From: Coprinus comatus
Lineage: Eukaryota > Basidiomycota > Agaricomycetes > Agaricales > Agaricaceae
DNA length: 64,000 nucleotides
Reading direction: 5' to 3'
NCBI GenBank assembly: GCA_034638255.1
Contig: JAWPGT010000058.1
Span: forward strand, 1 to 64,000
Shown: positions 11,525 through 23,225 of the stretch, piece by piece
Layout of the letters: each line of letters begins with the position of its first letter
How positions within the stretch are numbered: position 1 is the stretch's first letter
Program-made: the position numbers and the translations under genes
Notes under the pieces: model-generated
What the model saw: the letters and a program-made list of their open reading frames with translations, nothing else
Databases searched by the model: none
What the model was told of the DNA's origin: nothing

Positions 11525-13763
11525 ATGGTCGTCCGGAATCGTAGAAACTTGAAGTTGAATGTTCTAAACTCGAACTTTCCACCCCCCCGAACTCGAAGAA
11601 ACAAAACCAAATCATCAGAGTCCGCAAATAAACAGCAGGACGCCACTCCACTTGATCCTACACCTGAACCAGTGTTTGGTGTGAATGGGGCGGTACAACA
11701 AGTTAAAGAAATTTACGATACATGCAAATATCTAATCGTAAAGGCCGAAAAGCTCATCGGAAATATAGAGAGAGCCACTCACGACACATTTCACAAGGCC
11801 GCCACTAATGCTCAACAGGACACTCAGCCAAATATTGTGACGGAACCAAGGAGACGCTTGATGGCTCCAACTAGAGTAGCAAAAATAGGTAAGAACTGCT
11901 CAATCTCTGCAAGTTGAATCAGAAAATATTCAATCACCGATAGATATACTTCACAGGCAATTTGCCAAGTACTTGATGGAGAGTAAGGAGGACGGGCATA
12001 TTGAGTGGAATACAGAACTGTTTGATTTCTTTCATGAGGATTTCAGTACTAATATGACGGATCTGGATAAGCAGCTCTTCACTGCATGTAGTAAGTTCTT
12101 GTCGTATATCCTACCGCTCGGAAGACTTATATATTAATGACTGTTACTTGATAGTTGGCCGAGGATCCAATGAAACTCCTGACCTGTCGATCCTTATGTT
12201 CAAACCATCCATCTTCGGGTATATGTCCCTTGAAGCCATCACTGCCGATGCTAGCCGTAAAGCAAGAGATGACGCAGAAAAAGAGAGGGAAAAGGGAGGG
12301 AAAGAAGAAGAAGAAGTGGAAGAAGTGGAAGAGGAAGGGGAAGAAAGGGAGGAGGAAGGGGAAGAAAGGGAGGAGGAGGAGGAGCACTTTCTATCTAATG
12401 TCACACGCGAATTGAATCAAGTATTGATTCCTTCGCTGGAAATCATAAATCAAAGTTTAACACCATACACAAGCGTTGATGGTAGAATTCCGGGGTTGGC
12501 TAAAGTGCGTCAACCATCCACATACCTTTGAATCGTGAGGCTGACTTGCTGCTCCCCAAAGTCAACCTCACCACCTAGCGAAATGAGAATCACTCTTTTA
12601 GCAATGACAGAGAAAGAGTATCCGCAGTTGAACGTCCGCAGGTTAGACATTGATTAGTCAAATTGCACTGCACACCTTGTTACTCTAGTGCTCTCGGATC
12701 TTTCACCACAATTCATATCGAAGACTTCTGAATGGAACAAATGGTTAGGAAATATGCTAACAAGATGCCGTCTAATCATCACCTGTATGTGGAATAAAGC
12801 GGTAAGTAAATCCATTTTAAAGTTGTTATAGTAGAGGAATACAAAGAAATTAACCGTCTTTCTCTAGTCTGAATCAAGCTCCCGTCTCCTTATAAATGAG
12901 ATGATATTGTACCTCTTGGCTTCTTGTGCTCTCACAGGGCCTGAGGACAGTCAAGACCGTAATGTCGGATTCGCTATTACCGAGTTTATCCTTGGAATGG
13001 CTGCCAGTGGCAACTCGGCGGTGAGTTGTCGGCTAGATCTGATCTTTGCTATTTATAGCACTTACTAAATGCAATCCAAAGGGCAGTCCGATTACAGTCA
13101 TCAACAACAATTTCACAACCAAGATTTCTGGGTCCATTGATTATCTGACCATCAGGATTACCAAACTACAAACTGCAAAGGGTTTGAAACGCATTTTGTC
13201 TGAGCAAAAAATCTCAAGCTCCACTGCATGGTATAGGCGTATTATTGATCACTTGCGGGAGCTACAAGAGTACGGGAGGGACAACCAGTATCTCATCATG
13301 GAAGCCAAGTCAGTAGTAGGAGAACTGAGAAATCACATACCCCAAGTTGTTGCTCAATCTTTGTGCTTGTGAGAAGTTATTCCGCAATCTTCTGATTGAG
13401 TTATATCTACCGTGTCTGACCTTAATTTACCAGTGCACAAGAGTTATCAAAGGACACAAGGGAAGAGGTCATTTGCCCATTTATCCTGACCTCGGGAATT
13501 GATTGGATACTCGGAGCGTTGAAGCGTAATCCATCAGGGGAAGCGGTGTTCTGGGTATCAGAGTGCCTATCTTCCAAATACACATACGGATCAATGTTGC
13601 TTATAGGTGAACTTTTGAAACAATGGGTATGGGGATTAATTTCTCATTTTACACTCGTAAATTCTGGCTAATTGTAACATAGGTTACACATAAAGCCGAG
13701 GTCATATGGAGTTATAAAGACGGAAGGAATGGCGGTGTTGTGCGGGATGCAAACCAACTTTGA
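11525..13763 (+). CDS. Hypothetical multi-exon protein with Glu-rich tract
   Basis: I do not recognise the family. The N-terminal exon (ATG at 11525) is basic and low complexity, then helical (VKEIYDTCKYLIVKAEKLI). Exon 2 follows a GTAAGA..GATAG intron (FAKYLMESKEDGHIEW). Exon 3 (about 12155-12504) has an ILMFKPSIFGYMS segment and then an acidic tract of about 35 residues encoded by imperfect GAAGAGG repeats. Later exons carry KTSEWNKWLGNML, SRLLINEMILYLLASCALTG, a coiled stretch ending VVAQ, and WILGALKRNPSGEAVFWVS. The final exon ends at 13763. Two joins (about 12505-12690 and about 13120-13160) cannot be made in one frame with normal introns, so indels or decay are possible. The gene converges on the one ending at 14014. 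Confidence 0.5.
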
Positions 13764-14013
13764 CGCAAGCTGACTCGCATTTGTTCGTGTAATACCTTTA
13801 ACAGGACTATGGCACTCCTCTGAAAGTCTACAATTTTCCAAGTCAACAATTCTGTGCGTTGTTTTAGGGGCTGCACCATATACGTTGGACGGTCGGTGCA
13901 AATTGATAGTAGATACGTCCAGTGTCTAACCACTACATATAATTGAAAGCATGTACTACTACTAGAGTCGGGAAAGAAGTCAAGTTGCATTATGATTGAG
14001 AATAATATTCATC

Positions 14014-15521
14014 TCAAAAATACGAACCCGGTCGAGGAGGCAGCGGCATATGTGGCGGAGAAGTAGGAGGCAAACCATCTCGTAAATCGGTCTTATCATC
14101 TTTCATCTGAGCCACTGAATCTCTACTACCCAACACGAAGTTGACCCTAGGATTTGGAGCAAGTAAATCTGCGAATGAATTCCTACACTCTCTATTTTTC
14201 TTGTTGCATTGGTTTTTGACTGGGAGTGATTGATGACGTTTGTCGGTGTTCTCTCGTTCTTCAGAATTCAAGTTCCCAACCGGATTAGGTACTGTGTGCC
14301 TCTTAGCCTTTGGTGATGGTTCGGTGTTTGGATTGTCCGTTGTTGTATTGTTTAGCTCAAGAATGTCTTGCAAAGTAGCAACTCTAGTAGCATTATCTTC
14401 TTTTTCTTTAGCCACGAGTTTATCCATCGCATTCTTTCTATGATTCTTCTCGATACTTTGATTCTGACTGGGTGATTCTGTTTCTCCAGACTGAGATCTT
14501 GACTTGCCTATACGTTGACATTCTGATTACCGCTTATTCACATCAACAGAGAAGTTAACCAAAGACATACCCTCTTCACATCTAGAACTTGTCAACAATT
14601 TGTTATGATTATTTGCTTCCACTTCCGCTCGACTTTTCCTAATCTGTGCCCTCTTCTTCTCCAATTCCTCATACTTCTTATTTTCCAATGATTTCTTCCT
14701 AATCTCCTCCTCCACCTGCCTCTCAACAATCAATTTCTGCTTCCACCGTCCCTTCATCTTCTCCAATTCCCCTTGACCTTGATCATCAATAGGAAATGGT
14801 AGCTCCTTAATTATCTCTTGACCTGCCATAGAAATCATAGAATTGAGTAATTCTTCATCCATAGCCAACCCATTCCTAAGGTGTTTCCATAACGAAGGTA
14901 AATCTTCAACCGTAAATCCAGTCCAACGTGCCATATCTTCTAGATCTGGAACCCTCTTCGGTTTCTTTGGATGATCAGAGAATTTAAGAACAACAAGTAA
15001 AGCAGAGACATAGGCGTGATAAGCCGTCCAATCTTTTCCAGGTTTAAACGTATCGAATTTTTGACCTGTCAGAGCTGTCTTGGCGTATCGTGAAGGGGTT
15101 TTTGACATTGGCTCTGAATAGTTGATAGACACAAAATGTATCAGTTGAGATAGGAGTAGTACAAGAAGAAAGACAACGTAAAGCAAGACGAACCATAGAT
15201 ACGGCGAACGAGACCTTGTAAGAGATAAAGTACCGTATAATGTATCAACGGCGATATCCCTCCTCCTTCGCCCATCTTCTTAGAAACACGAGTAATATAT
15301 TGACATAGTTCCTGATCGTACGAGGAAGGCTCCCCAAAGAGATCTGAAGTCAGAACACTTGTATTGGCGAAGAGCTGAGTGATGAGCTTCGGGATTGGAA
15401 CGCCACACCAGTACGCAATTCCGGACTTTTCGGTAAGTCCAACGTGAGGATCAAACTTCTTCTTGGTCTTTATATTATTAAAATTGGGCACATTAGCCTT
15501 CTTTGCATTAGCACGTGGCAT
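14014..15521 (-). CDS. Hypothetical protein with charged coiled coil
   Basis: Unrecognised. Three exons are predicted. Exon 1 runs from ATG 15521 (an upstream in-frame start at 15596 is possible) and is basic, with KSGIAYWCGVPIPKLI. Exon 2 follows a GTTCGT..TTCAG intron (about 15122-15201) and carries DWTAYHAYVSALLVVLKFSD, then a long charged coiled coil (EEEIRKKSLENKKYEELEKK). Exon 3 follows a GTATGT..GTATAG intron (about 14504-14568) and is Ser/Asn/Pro-rich and likely disordered, ending at 14014. The layout of a small folded N-terminal part, coiled coil and disordered tail suggests a scaffold or nucleic-acid-associated protein, but no function can be assigned. Confidence 0.6.
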
Positions 15522-15757
15522 CCTAAGCGATCTCTTGATATGTGTTCTGGAGGAGGGGGGAATGGGCTTGTTAGTCGGAGTCAGCCAACAAGACAAAACG
15601 GAAGTTTCATATTCGGAATCACCCCTTTAAATGCGATCCGGTGGCGATGCACATACGGATCAAGCACCTAGGCAAATCGATCTCAGAACAAGGATTTGAA
15701 TCTCATAAATTCATTTATTAGGGAATGCAAAATTTGACATGGCTTATGTAGAATGCA

Positions 15758-18215
15758 TTACCAATTATCTGCAAAGACAATATCCTCCACACGTCCTTCC
15801 TGCGTTTGTTTTTCAGAGAATCCCAAATTCGAATCCCAAACCGATTCGGCTCCTGGTACAGTAACATTTCGAATGAGAAGTGGATCTCCGTAATGTGCTC
15901 GAACCCAGACAGTAAAAATCTCGGAATCTCTGTGGGAAGATGATTCAACTCAGATAAACACACCAACGTTGAATAGAATAATCAGTAGTCATAAAATGTA
16001 CGCACCGGAAAGGAAGACCATCAATCTGACGACCGCCATACTTGAGAGCAGCTGCATTAAGCCAGCCACGGAAAAATCTTATATTGTCTGTAAACATAAA
16101 GAACATAGATTCAGAAGACAAACTTTAGTTGCATCATTGAATCAGCATACCGTCTGTACGTTTCACACCCAGATACTGGAGTTGTTTACCATACCCGATA
16201 TTTTTCACGCGTTCTCGATACATTTTCCAAAGGGCCTCCCGAGATGGTAGGTGAGCTTGACCTGCCCAAACTTTCGAAATCGCGAGAGAAGTAAATTCCG
16301 CATAAACAAACGACTGCATGCCAAAATTTGCTTCAAAAGAGTTAACGACTAGGTCTATAAATGAACAAAAAAGACACATACAGTTGACAAATGCCAAAGT
16401 TGGGCTATCAATATGGAAAACGTCCAAGTGTAATGATCTAAGATGACTTCCATCAGTAACAATAGGCTGTAATTCGTTTTGGGCAGCTTCTTTTTCACGT
16501 CCAAGGTCTGGACGATGATATTCGGGAAGGAATGGATAGCAGTAACGATATCCAGTGGCAAATATAACATGGTCCACTCCGTAAATAACCGTGCCGTTAA
16601 CTAATTCAATACCGGTGGATTGGATAGTAGATTTAGGTGTGTGAAATCGCCTGATTTCCGGGACTAATGTTACGTTCAAAGGAAGGCGACGAATATGGTC
16701 TTCAATAGTCGGAGAGACACCTTCCGGATCTAAGATATACTCATTGATGTTGATCATGCCGGAAAGAAAGCTTGAGACTTACTTTTGCTGGGCTAAACGG
16801 TAAAATATTTAGTTCAACTGTTTCAACTTGTAGGAGATTGGAACAAAGCTTACTCTTACGGATTGGTAAACTTGAGCAGCATGTACAATGATTTCTCTGG
16901 AAATCTCTCCACCACTCGTCTATCAAAACAGTAAACACCCCATCATAAATGTCAATCTAAAAGAGGGAGAAAAACGCACAGCAGCTCCAACCATAAGTAC
17001 AGTTTTCCCAGCAAATAACTGTGGACGACGATACTGCCTCGAATGTGAATAGCCTTTGGGAAACTCCTTTGCCCACTTCTCCAATCCTTGGACATTGGGA
17101 ATATTTGGTGCATTATAACGACCTGTAGCAACTACTACAGCATCAAAGTCCTTTAAAAGAAAAAAAAAAAAAAGACGTCAACCTCCATTTCCAGATTTTG
17201 TATACAGGAACACGATCTCACGAACCTCTTTATTCCAAGTCGCACGTACAATACCATTACCAACATCAATCAACTCCTTTGTAGTAAGTGTCCAACCAAT
17301 TTGTCGACCAGTGGAATTATCCAAACGTTTCTCGACAAGTTCCACTCTGGTATTATATGAGATATCGGTATTGTTATCATTAGTGTTTACTCCGTGCCAT
17401 GATGCAAATGCACTCAAGTAGCGACCAATTTTTGCATTTGGAAGTACTATAAAATGTTGATTAAGATATAATGCATATATTCACATCAGAAGGTAATAAA
17501 ACACGAACATACCCCATTCTGTTCCCACTGGCCAAGGAAACTCACGTATTTGTTGAATAGGCTGTATATATTCGAGTCAACAAATAAAAATAAAAAATAG
17601 AAAGGAAAAAACTCACAGAAGGTGCATTAGAAACCAAGCTATACCAAACTGGCTGAGGACTTCTATGTGTCCTCTTAAGTAGCTCAACATCCACATCCCA
17701 ATCCTCGCCACCCGTCTTATACTTCTCAATGTAAGGAAATGTTGCATTATTGGGAGGTAATGAAGGTTCAAAGTCTCCAATAGCAACATGTGAATTAGGT
17801 ACAGGAGAATCCAAAGGAATTTCATCTGTATAATGCCAGTTTCCACCAGGTTTGAAATCACGTTCGAATATATGAACGTCGAAGCCGTCTTTTGATAGTT
17901 CACGATATGCTATAAGCCCCCTGTGTAGAGATTAGTAAGAGTTAGGTCAATAAATAAACCCATATAATCGTATATAACGTACCCAACACCAGCACCAATG
18001 ACAGCAACCTTCTTAACCGGCCAATCAAGTTTATAGATATCTTTGGAAGACCTCGATACATAGGGTTCTTCAATTTCATTATATGAATACCAATGACTCG
18101 GGCCACCGGTAAACGGAATCTGTGCTTGTTCCTGCGCCTTCGCAAATGTAATGCTTAATGGTAGAAGTAGTAGTAATGTAGTAGTTCCAATACTGAAACA
18201 CGACGACGCCCTCAT
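15758..18215 (-). CDS. Flavin-containing monooxygenase with signal peptide
   Basis: FAD/NADPH-dependent monooxygenase of the FMO class, which oxidises soft nucleophiles (N or S) or, in Baeyer-Villiger relatives, ketones. About nine exons are traced. The FAD-binding motif is split by an intron at 17982: AVIGAGVG then GLIAYREL. It is followed by FERDFKPGGNW, the class ATGRYN motif (about 17120), and a second dinucleotide fold reading VGAATSGGEISREI across an intron near 16980-16920, where the canonical first glycines are partly altered (GAATSGG). A FATGYRYCYPF motif (about 16560) is typical of the family. The N-terminus (SCFSIGTTTLLLLLPLSITFA) is a clear hydrophobic signal sequence, uncommon for cytosolic or ER-tail-anchored FMOs. 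The protein is therefore probably secreted or luminal. The last exon ends VEDIVFADNW with stop at 15758. The substrate is unknown. Confidence 0.85.
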
Positions 18216-19199
18216 TGTATGCTCGAGTAATACCTAGTCTACACAAAAGCAAGCAAAAAAAAAAAAAGAACAGTTAGGCCGTAGACTCAAGTAGATCTCA
18301 GGAAGAGAATGTACACTTACTACCAGGAAGCAATACAATAACAATGACTATCGAAGTGGAGACTTGTCCCTGCGGCGGGGGGAAGGAGGGAAAGGTAAGA
18401 GAATAAGAGGTAAGAGGGATCAAAAGAGTCGGAAAAGAAGTCTCCTCAGGCCCGGGTATATAATGTGGCTAACGGCATAATATAGTACTGTTACCAGTAT
18501 GTCCGAGCCGAGGTCATGACGCTTGTATGACGCCAAACATTGTGAATACAAATTATAACCATTTAGTTTTAAAGCCAAACTGGTGCACATGCACGATTAA
18601 CCCACCAAAAGCACGCAATATATCGATAACCGTACGAATCCAAAAGTATTGAATTGCTTTTCCTGTCATAAGAAGCCTGGACTAACCTGGCTCCTGATAT
18701 TGATGTCCATATGATACGCAATGTACTTCCTTTAAGCATTTTCGCTCCTTCTCAATCTGTTCTTACAATCATTCTATTTTTAGTCTCAATCACGAGGGAA
18801 GAAGACTGAAAAGATAAGGAAACATTCATTCCTCCAAGGAGTTTTATAAATGAAGTATTACAATCTGATATAAAAGAGAGAAAGATAGACGAAGAAAGAA
18901 AAAGACAGACGTGAATAACGCTAAATAGAGGAGAGGGGGGTCCAAGGAAGAGTATAAAAGATACAAAAAAGAGAAAAGTAAAGAAATTGACAATGGGGGA
19001 AAACTCAATTCCCCAAAATCACAAAAGTCAAAGTCAAAATCATACACGTCACATCAACCAATAAAACAATAACATCAATACAAAAAAAAAGCCCAGAAAA
19101 ATCAAAGGCAAAAATATGAAACGGGAGAGAGAGAAAGGGAAGGGAGAGGAAGGAAACTACAAAAAAGAAACAACAACTAAAACCCAAACCCTAAAGACC
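18216..19199. other. FMO promoter and ATG4 3' flank
   Basis: Holds the presumed FMO promoter, with a TATATAA-like run near 18458-18464 about 245 nt from the ATG, and purine-rich sequence 3' of ATG4. No gene is seen. Confidence 0.4.
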
Positions 19200-22100
19200 T
19201 CAACTATCCGTCAGAATGCCTTTAACACCACCACTCTGCGTCCGTCCACCATCTCTACCTTTCCCAGCAAACATTCTCCCCGTAAACCCACCAGTACTAC
19301 CACCCGAACCCTCAGTACTAATACCAGAATTACTAACAGGACCAGCCCAACTCTGACTTTCATATCTTCTCCTCCCCTTCTCCCAGCTTCTTGTTGCAGT
19401 TCCAGTACCACTTATACCACTATAATCTTCATCCCCATCCCAATCTTCATCACCATCACCACCCGAACCAGGGAAAGGATAACTTTCCTTTTGAGTTTCA
19501 CTAGTTGAACGTGTAATAGGAACTGGTATAGGTACTGGAACTTCTTTCTTCGACTTCGATTTTGATTTTGATTTCTTTTTATTACCATCTTTCTCTCTTT
19601 CCTTTTCCTTCAACTCCTTCTCCTTCTCCTTCTCCCTCTTACGAATTCTCCTCTCCCTCTCCCTTTCCTTTTCATCACCTTCCGATTTCGCTTTCGGATG
19701 TCGCGATTCCGAATGTGATGATCTCGATTGACTTTTTGACTTACTACTACCTCTTATCTCTTCAACCGGTTGAGACGAAGATGAAGGTGAGTGTGAATAT
19801 GAAGGTACAGGCGAAGGAGAAATAGACCTCGGCGGCGGTAATGATTTTGGTGATCTCGAATGCGACTGCGAGGGTGAAGGTGAGGGTGAAGGTGGTGGTT
19901 GAATTGAAGATACCGAAACCCTCATATCCAAATCCATATCTCTAGCATTAACAGTTGAACCTTGCATAGGTGTCAATAAAGCAGGATCACCAGAATCAAT
20001 CCAATCATCTTCAATATCACTTCCTTCTCCAGTCTCCTCATCCTCCTGCTCATCACCATCATTATCACCATCACGTCTTGCCTTTGCCTTCCCTTTACTA
20101 AAATCAAATTTTGATTGAGGTCCAGGTGTAAGTGCCTCAACGGAATCTTCTTCCGTATCAAATTCACTATTTGTCTGACTCCCCCTCCTTACATACTGAT
20201 TCCCATCTTCCACATCATTATCATTAACACCTGCCAAAATCTCCTCATCCTCATCATCCTCATCATCCTCACCAACATCCCTACTCCTATCCCTACTTTC
20301 ACCCTCATCCTCATCATCATCCAAATCAACATCAAAATCATCCGTACTCTCACTCATACTTTCCATTCCTAACAATCCCGCATCCTCACCATCCTCATCT
20401 TCACCATCACCACCACCTAACCCTTCTCTACTCCAATTAACATGTTCATCTTGAATAGCAAAAACACTTCTCGGCAACCCTTCAACTCTCTTTTTAAAAT
20501 CCTCCCAATCCTTTTCATCTCTACATAAAAATCCTAACAACATACTAGGATCCAATCCACTCAAATGCATTTTTCTCACCTTTTCACAATGAAAGGTTTT
20601 CAATTCTTGTGGTGTGTAAGCTGTTACGTAGTGTTCTTGTAAGGTATCCAATCCACTCATTCCTATTCCTATCCCTCCTCCTCCTCCTTTATCAACACCA
20701 TTACCATCGCTGGCGCCAGTACCAGTACCAGTACTAATGCTACTTGCATTAGTACTAGTAGAAGATGATGAGCTTTGGCTTAAAACCACGGAAATAGGAA
20801 TAGGAATAGGTGTGGTGTGTATATTGTTGTTGGTAGTAGTGTTATTGTTGAATCCAGAACCAGATTCAGGTGAAATCGGAGGTGACGAGCTGGAATTGGA
20901 ATTGGAGTTGGAATGGACATCAACACCCAATTCGGAAACCAAAATTCCCGTAGAATCTGTATCCGTTGAAGAAAATTCTCGTTGAAGTGGTGAAGGTGAG
21001 GTAGGAGCATGATGAGAAAATGATGAACTTCCAGTTCTAACACTCGAAGGTGAAGTTGGTATTCTAGCATGATGAGAAGTCGAAATCGTATTTGAATGAT
21101 GTTGTGATTGTTGATAAGGCGAAGTCGAAGTCGAAGGAGGGGGAGGTGGTGAATAATGGGAACGTGAATTGGAATGTGAATTATAAGAACCAGAACCAGA
21201 ACCAGAACCAGATTCAGCTCTGGTTTGTCTCGTTCTTCCCACTGTCCTCCTTCCTAAATCATCCCTATCTCTTTCACTTTCATCATCATCACAACAACAT
21301 CAAAATCATGTGTAGGCGTAGGTCTTCTGATAGGTGGAGCGGGTATTGTAGAAGGAGGTGGCCTCATTTGAATAGCAGGTCTTGCTTGATGAGGATCAAG
21401 GTAAAACAAATTATCAGTTTGAGATCCAACGAAATAATACGATGAACTCGGCCGTCCTCCTGCAATACCAACGGATTGGGGGAATGTAAATAACGCCTAG
21501 AATAAGAAATCAAGCAGTTCCTGTCAGTAAAACGTAATGACGTTTACGATTGGGGAAAACGAACCTTGATAGTATCATAATAAATTGGATTAACTCCATC
21601 AATACCCAACCTCAATCCAATCAACACAAGAACAGGTCTGTCTCCCCAAATAGAACGACCACCTTTCTTGTTAGGAGAAAGATGTCCAAGATCGGTATGT
21701 GATGCAGCAAAAACATCAGCTCGAGCCAAAACGCCATCCTTTGCAACTGAAACTCCTATTCCTGCTCCCGGGAATGAATTGACCAAGCGTCTAAAGAGTG
21801 TTTTTAGTCAGTTTTAACGGCAGAAGACGAAATAAGTAGTAAGATCATACTTAAGAGCACCCGCAGCCACACTCGGTCCGAACCACTGTCCGACATCCGT
21901 ACCAAGTTCTTTACCCGCCAAAGCCATCCGATGAACGCTAAACGGCGCTTCTGGGGACGGAGTGTCAAGGAACCATGTTAAGATTTGTGTGTAGGTCGCG
22001 TAATCTGCTGTAAAGACACTATACGGAGGTCGTCTCCATTCTAGAAAATGGATGTCAATGAGACACATGGACACCCGCCAAGTCATAATAAGATGATATA

Positions 22101-23225
22101 CTTACCTCTTCCTAGATGTGTATGGATAAGCGCGTTGGCGAGTAAACTCTGCCCAGTCCTTAACATACATCCCCACCCAGTATCGCTTGACCAACTCTTT
22201 TCTCCTCCCCAATGCCAACGCGACTTTGAAGTACTTGGAGCTGCCATGTATTCCCCAGGTGCGTTACACATATCAAGCGTCGTATCCTTGATTGGGAATG
22301 GAAAATGGGAGCGATATGTCAACCATATTCTCGATACAAAATCGATATAAAAGACTGAGGGCCAAATTGCGGACGGATCGGACTTGGATGAACTCGACTT
22401 TGTGATCGAGAGATTAAGGTCAGCGTTGGACGCTACCGAAGACGTGGAGGATCTGAAGGAAGGAGGAGATCTTGATCCACGTTGAATGTCATTTGCAGAC
22501 GGAGAGAGGGATGTTTGAGGAGAGACTGGGTCTGGTGGCTCGTATCCGGGATGTTGGACTCCTAAGAGCCAGATAGGGTCTGTGGAATTATCGGGTGTGG
22601 CATCGCTATCGAGAAGGTATCGCATGGCCTTGTCTAGATGACCTTTTCCGTGTTTTGCAGCAGTAAAGAAAGCGGAGGCCTTGGTTTTGGGGGAGGACTG
22701 TGCGAGGAGTGTGGGTAAAGATAGATCTGTGGAAGATGTGCTGAAGGTGTGAGAGAACCAGCCTGAGAGCCTTGTAGGGAGATCGCCGATTCTAGTGTTT
22801 GAGCTCGCTGAGTAGTGGAGCTGTGAGTCTGGGGCTGATGCCGTTGGACGGTCAGTGTGTGTGCGTGGACGGGGTATGCTAACTGGTTCTACTATTACAG
22901 GGGGTTCGTCCATATCCGTCGTTGTCGAGCTGTGGCCCATCTCAAGGGTTCGTGACGTCTCTTTTTCTTTTTCTTTTTCTTTATCTCTTCGGCTCAGAAA
23001 CTTGCTCCCTCTGCGCGCCTTTGACAACGGTGTCGATGGATAGTCTGGTGTGCTGTTCGTAGAGCTCGCTAGGCTGCTTGCGCTGGGACTAGGACTGCCT
23101 GGTGTTTCAATTACCGATTTCGAGCGGTCTCTGTTCTGCTTCTGTAGAAACTTGGGTAGTTTGGAAGTTGCATGCTGGGGAGGTGATGTAGGCGGTGGTG
23201 TGTGCCGTGGTTGCTTGTTGGACAT
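19200..23225 (-). CDS. ATG4 cysteine protease with giant disordered tail
   Basis: Atg4 (peptidase family C54) trims Atg8 and later releases it from phosphatidylethanolamine, so it is central to autophagosome formation. Exon 1 (from ATG 23225) has a disordered Ser/Pro/basic N-terminus of about 230 residues, then the catalytic core with [20 protein letters not shown] containing the catalytic Cys. Three further core exons follow: [13 protein letters not shown]; then the second half with [24 protein letters not shown]; then [17 protein letters not shown] and the [10 protein letters not shown] motif with the catalytic Asp-His. The family C-terminal block ([41 protein letters not shown]) lies at about 20450-20610, but in a frame shifted by one base from the DPH exon; the slip falls near 21280-21310. 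About 400 acidic then basic low-complexity residues follow. Family members are usually 400-900 aa. Confidence 0.88.

Noticed and set aside
12127..12404. Minus-strand frames rich in Ser, Phe and Pro
   Set aside because: Antisense reading of the purine-only Glu tract in the plus-strand gene.
19116..19508. Thr/Ser-rich plus-strand frame
   Set aside because: Antisense of the Ser/Gly-rich ATG4 tail.
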